A DNA stretch of 7,546 nucleotides from CBIFWW01 sp966186435 (GTDB lineage: Bacteria; Pseudomonadota; Gammaproteobacteria; Enterobacterales; Enterobacteriaceae), in contig CBIFWW010000153.1 in NCBI GenBank assembly GCA_966186435.1, positions 1-7,546 of the forward strand. The letters run 5' to 3'. The position numbers and the translations under genes are program-made. The notes beneath the pieces were generated by a model. That model was not told where the DNA came from. It did not search any database and worked only from the letters and a program-made list of their open reading frames with translations. This document shows positions 5,438 to 7,546 of this stretch, piece by piece (positions within the stretch are counted from its first letter, which is position 1; every line of letters starts with the position of its first letter).

Positions 5438-6502
5438 ATGCGCCTTGCCGATTTTTCATTTGAACTCCCGGAATCCCTGATTGCCCATTATCCCCAGGCG
5501 GAACGCAGCGCCTGCCGCTTATTGTCCCTGGATGGCCCATCCGGCGCATTAACGCATGGCACTTTCACCGATCTGCTCGATAAGCTCAACCCCGGCGATC
5601 TGTTAGTGTTCAACAACACCCGGGTGATCCCGGCCCGTTTGTTTGGCCGTAAAGCCAGCGGCGGCAAGATCGAAGTGCTGGTTGAGCGCATGCTCGACGA
5701 CAAACGTATTCTGGCCCATATCCGTGCATCAAAAGCACCCAAGCCTGGTGCCGAGCTACTGTTGGGTGATGATGAAAGCGTCAAAGCCACTATGGTGGCC
5801 CGTCACAATACCCTATTTGAAGTAGCCTTCGATGACGAGCGCAGCGTTCTGGATATTCTAAACCAGATTGGTCATATGCCGCTGCCACCTTATATTGATC
5901 GCCCTGATGAAGATGCCGACCGCGAGCTTTATCAAACCGTTTACAGTGAAAAGCCCGGTGCTGTAGCGGCGCCCACCGCGGGCTTACACTTTGATGAACC
6001 GCTGCTGGAAAAGCTGCGCAACAAAGGTATTAATCTGGCCTTTGTCACCCTTCACGTAGGGGCGGGGACCTTCCAGCCCGTGCGGGTAGAAAGCATTGAA
6101 GAGCACGTGATGCACTCCGAATATGCTGAAGTGCCGCAGGATGTGGTTGATGCGGTGCTGGCGGCCAAAGCCCGTGGCAACAAAGTGATTGCCGTGGGCA
6201 CCACTTCTGTTCGCTCCCTGGAGAGCGCGGCCCAGGCGGCAAAGAACGCTATTATCGAACCCTTCTTTGGCGATACCCAAATCTTTATCTATCCGGGCTA
6301 TAAGTACCAGGTTATTGATGCGTTGGTGACCAACTTCCATCTGCCTGAATCCACATTAATTATGTTGGTATCGGCTTTTGCCGGATATCGTCATACAATG
6401 CACGCCTATCACGAGGCCGTGAAAGCGGAATACCGCTTCTTTAGTTACGGGGATGCGATGTATATCACCTGCAACCCGGATGCGATAAACGAACGGCCTT
6501 AA
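5438..6502 (+). CDS. queA: S-adenosylmethionine:tRNA ribosyltransferase-isomerase QueA
   Basis: A 354-residue enzyme, against 356 in E. coli, aligning from MRLADFSFELPESL to NERP. It moves and isomerises the ribosyl part of S-adenosylmethionine onto preQ1 at position 34 of GUN-anticodon tRNAs, giving epoxyqueuosine. Conserved blocks are NNTRVIPARLFG (from N59), PTAGLHFDEP (from P179), HVGAGTFQPV (from H206), GTTSVRSLE (from G254) and TNFHLPEST near the end. Only the last few residues differ from E. coli, which ends in VGE. The start is fixed by this match, yet the bases before the ATG (AGTGAATAGCC) contain no good Shine-Dalgarno sequence, so translation initiation may be weak. tgt follows after 71 bases and probably shares the transcript, the usual arrangement in Enterobacterales. 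Confidence 0.98.
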   Translation: MRLADFSFELPESLIAHYPQAERSACRLLSLDGPSGALTHGTFTDLLDKLNPGDLLVFNNTRVIPARLFGRKASGGKIEVLVERMLDDKRILAHIRASKAPKPGAELLLGDDESVKATMVARHNTLFEVAFDDERSVLDILNQIGHMPLPPYIDRPDEDADRELYQTVYSEKPGAVAAPTAGLHFDEPLLEKLRNKGINLAFVTLHVGAGTFQPVRVESIEEHVMHSEYAEVPQDVVDAVLAAKARGNKVIAVGTTSVRSLESAAQAAKNAIIEPFFGDTQIFIYPGYKYQVIDALVTNFHLPESTLIMLVSAFAGYRHTMHAYHEAVKAEYRFFSYGDAMYITCNPDAINERP

Positions 6503-6573
6503 CCCATTATAGGGTGGGATAGTCTCGCCCTAAGCTTGAAGCGCCAGACTGTTTCTCTGGCACAGGAAATTGA
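6503..6573 (+). other. queA-tgt spacer with two successive RNA hairpins
   Basis: Two hairpins can form. One is at 6511-6531: an 8-pair stem, AGGG with CCCT plus inner pairs including two G-U, and loop ATAGT. The other is at 6543-6561: GCCAGA pairs with TCTGGC around the loop CTGTTTC. Neither is followed by a T run, so they are not intrinsic terminators. The second ends two bases before the tgt ribosome-binding sequence AGGAAA (6564-6569). CCCA at 6503-6506 could instead pair with TGGG at 6515-6518, competing with the first hairpin. A role in mRNA processing or translation control is possible but unproven. Confidence 0.4.
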
Positions 6574-7546
6574 ATGAAATTTGAATTAGACACGACCGAC
6601 GGTCGCGCGCGCCGTGGCCGCCTGGTGTTTGACCGTGGCGTAGTAGAAACCCCTGCCTTTATGCCTGTAGGTACCTACGGCACCGTAAAGGGTATGACGC
6701 CGGAAGAAGTCGCTGATACCGGGGCGCAAATCCTGCTGGGTAACACCTTCCACCTGTGGCTGCGCCCGGGTCAGGAAATCATGAAACTCCACGGTGACCT
6801 GCACGACTTTATGCAGTGGAAAGGCCCAATCCTTACCGATTCCGGCGGCTTCCAGGTGTTCAGCCTGGGCGCGATGCGTAAAATCACCGAGCAGGGTGTG
6901 CACTTCCGTAACCCTATCAACGGCGATCCGATCTTCCTCGATCCTGAAAAATCCATGGAAATTCAGTACGATCTCGGTTCTGACATCGTGATGATCTTCG
7001 ACGAATGCACCCCGTACCCGGCTGACTGGGATTACGCCAAGCGTTCAATGGAGATGTCCCTGCGCTGGGCGCAGCGTAGCCGTGACCGCTTTGATGGCCT
7101 GGGTAACAAAAATGCGTTGTTCGGGATTATTCAGGGTAGCGTTTACGAAGATTTACGAGATATCTCTGTGAAAGGCCTGGTGAATATCGGCTTTGATGGC
7201 TACGCTGTCGGCGGCCTGGCAGTAGGCGAGCCAAAGGAAGATATGCACCGCATCCTGGAGCATGTATGCCCGCAGATCCCGGCCGATAAACCGCGTTACC
7301 TGATGGGCGTGGGCAAACCGGAAGATTTAGTGGAAGGCGTTCGTCGCGGTATTGACATGTTCGACTGCGTGATGCCAACCCGTAATGCCCGTAACGGCCA
7401 TCTGTTTGTGACCGACGGTGTGGTAAAAATCCGCAATGCTAAGCATAAAAGCGACACTTCACCGCTGGATAGTGAATGTGATTGCTATACATGTCGCAAT
7501 TATTCACGTGCCTACTTGCATCATCTCGACCGTTGCAACGAAATAT
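6574..7546 (+). CDS. tgt: tRNA-guanine transglycosylase Tgt (3' end outside window)
   Basis: The first 324 residues of an enzyme that is 375 residues in E. coli; the window cuts off about 50. It swaps guanine 34 of tRNA-Asp, -Asn, -His and -Tyr for preQ1, the step before QueA. The conserved catalytic aspartate is D89 in LTDSGGFQVFSLG. The nucleophile is D264 in DMFDCVMPTRNARNG, which lies just before the tRNA-recognition segment. Zinc ligands C302, C304 and C307 are present in CDCYTC, and the fourth, H333 in E. coli numbering, falls just past the end. AGGAAA lies 4-5 bases before the ATG. Numbering agrees with E. coli throughout, so there is no insertion or deletion in the visible part. It is probably co-transcribed with queA. 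In E. coli yajC-secDF follow, which cannot be checked here. Confidence 0.98.
   Translation, partial: MKFELDTTDGRARRGRLVFDRGVVETPAFMPVGTYGTVKGMTPEEVADTGAQILLGNTFHLWLRPGQEIMKLHGDLHDFMQWKGPILTDSGGFQVFSLGAMRKITEQGVHFRNPINGDPIFLDPEKSMEIQYDLGSDIVMIFDECTPYPADWDYAKRSMEMSLRWAQRSRDRFDGLGNKNALFGIIQGSVYEDLRDISVKGLVNIGFDGYAVGGLAVGEPKEDMHRILEHVCPQIPADKPRYLMGVGKPEDLVEGVRRGIDMFDCVMPTRNARNGHLFVTDGVVKIRNAKHKSDTSPLDSECDCYTCRNYSRAYLHHLDRCNEI

Overview
The window is chromosomal DNA from a gammaproteobacterium of the order Enterobacterales. The AcpH, QueA and Tgt proteins match the E. coli proteins, as remembered, almost residue for residue. The order peroxiredoxin-acpH // queA-tgt resembles Yersinia/Serratia-type genomes more than E. 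coli, where I recall malZ next to acpH. Genus is inferred from memory of gene order and is not proven.

Layout from left to right. (1) Positions 1-332, minus strand: a DUF1090 (YqjC-like) secreted small protein. An in-frame TAA interrupts it after codon 76, and the rest of the reading frame is intact to the window edge. (2) Positions 333-698: a very AT-rich divergent intergenic region (about 25% GC by hand count over 361-660) with palindromes and an orphan Shine-Dalgarno sequence. (3) Positions 699-3835, plus strand: a three-gene accessory cluster. It encodes a YcaC-like cysteine hydrolase, an antibiotic-biosynthesis-monooxygenase (ABM) domain protein with two C-terminal membrane helices, and a YtcJ-type amidohydrolase with an unusual Cys/His-rich tail. 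A strong intrinsic terminator lies between the first and second genes. (4) Positions 3854-3941: two GC-rich terminators separating the cluster from the convergent peroxiredoxin gene. (5) Positions 3956-5328, minus strand: a typical 2-Cys peroxiredoxin with a good promoter and a candidate OxyR-like dyad, and acpH upstream of it. (6) Positions 5438-7546, plus strand: the queuosine genes queA and tgt, with tgt cut off by the window end.

How the genes work together. Tgt and QueA carry out successive steps of queuosine tRNA modification: insertion of preQ1, then formation of epoxyqueuosine. AcpH removes the phosphopantetheine group from acyl carrier protein, and the peroxiredoxin detoxifies peroxides. 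These are ordinary housekeeping genes.

The least explained part is the 699-3835 cluster. Two hydrolases of amide-cleaving superfamilies flank a membrane-anchored ABM protein, with no visible regulator or transporter. It looks like a small catabolic or detoxification module of unknown substrate, with its first gene probably expressed far more than the other two. I could not identify a mobile element, CRISPR array, tRNA or rRNA in the window.
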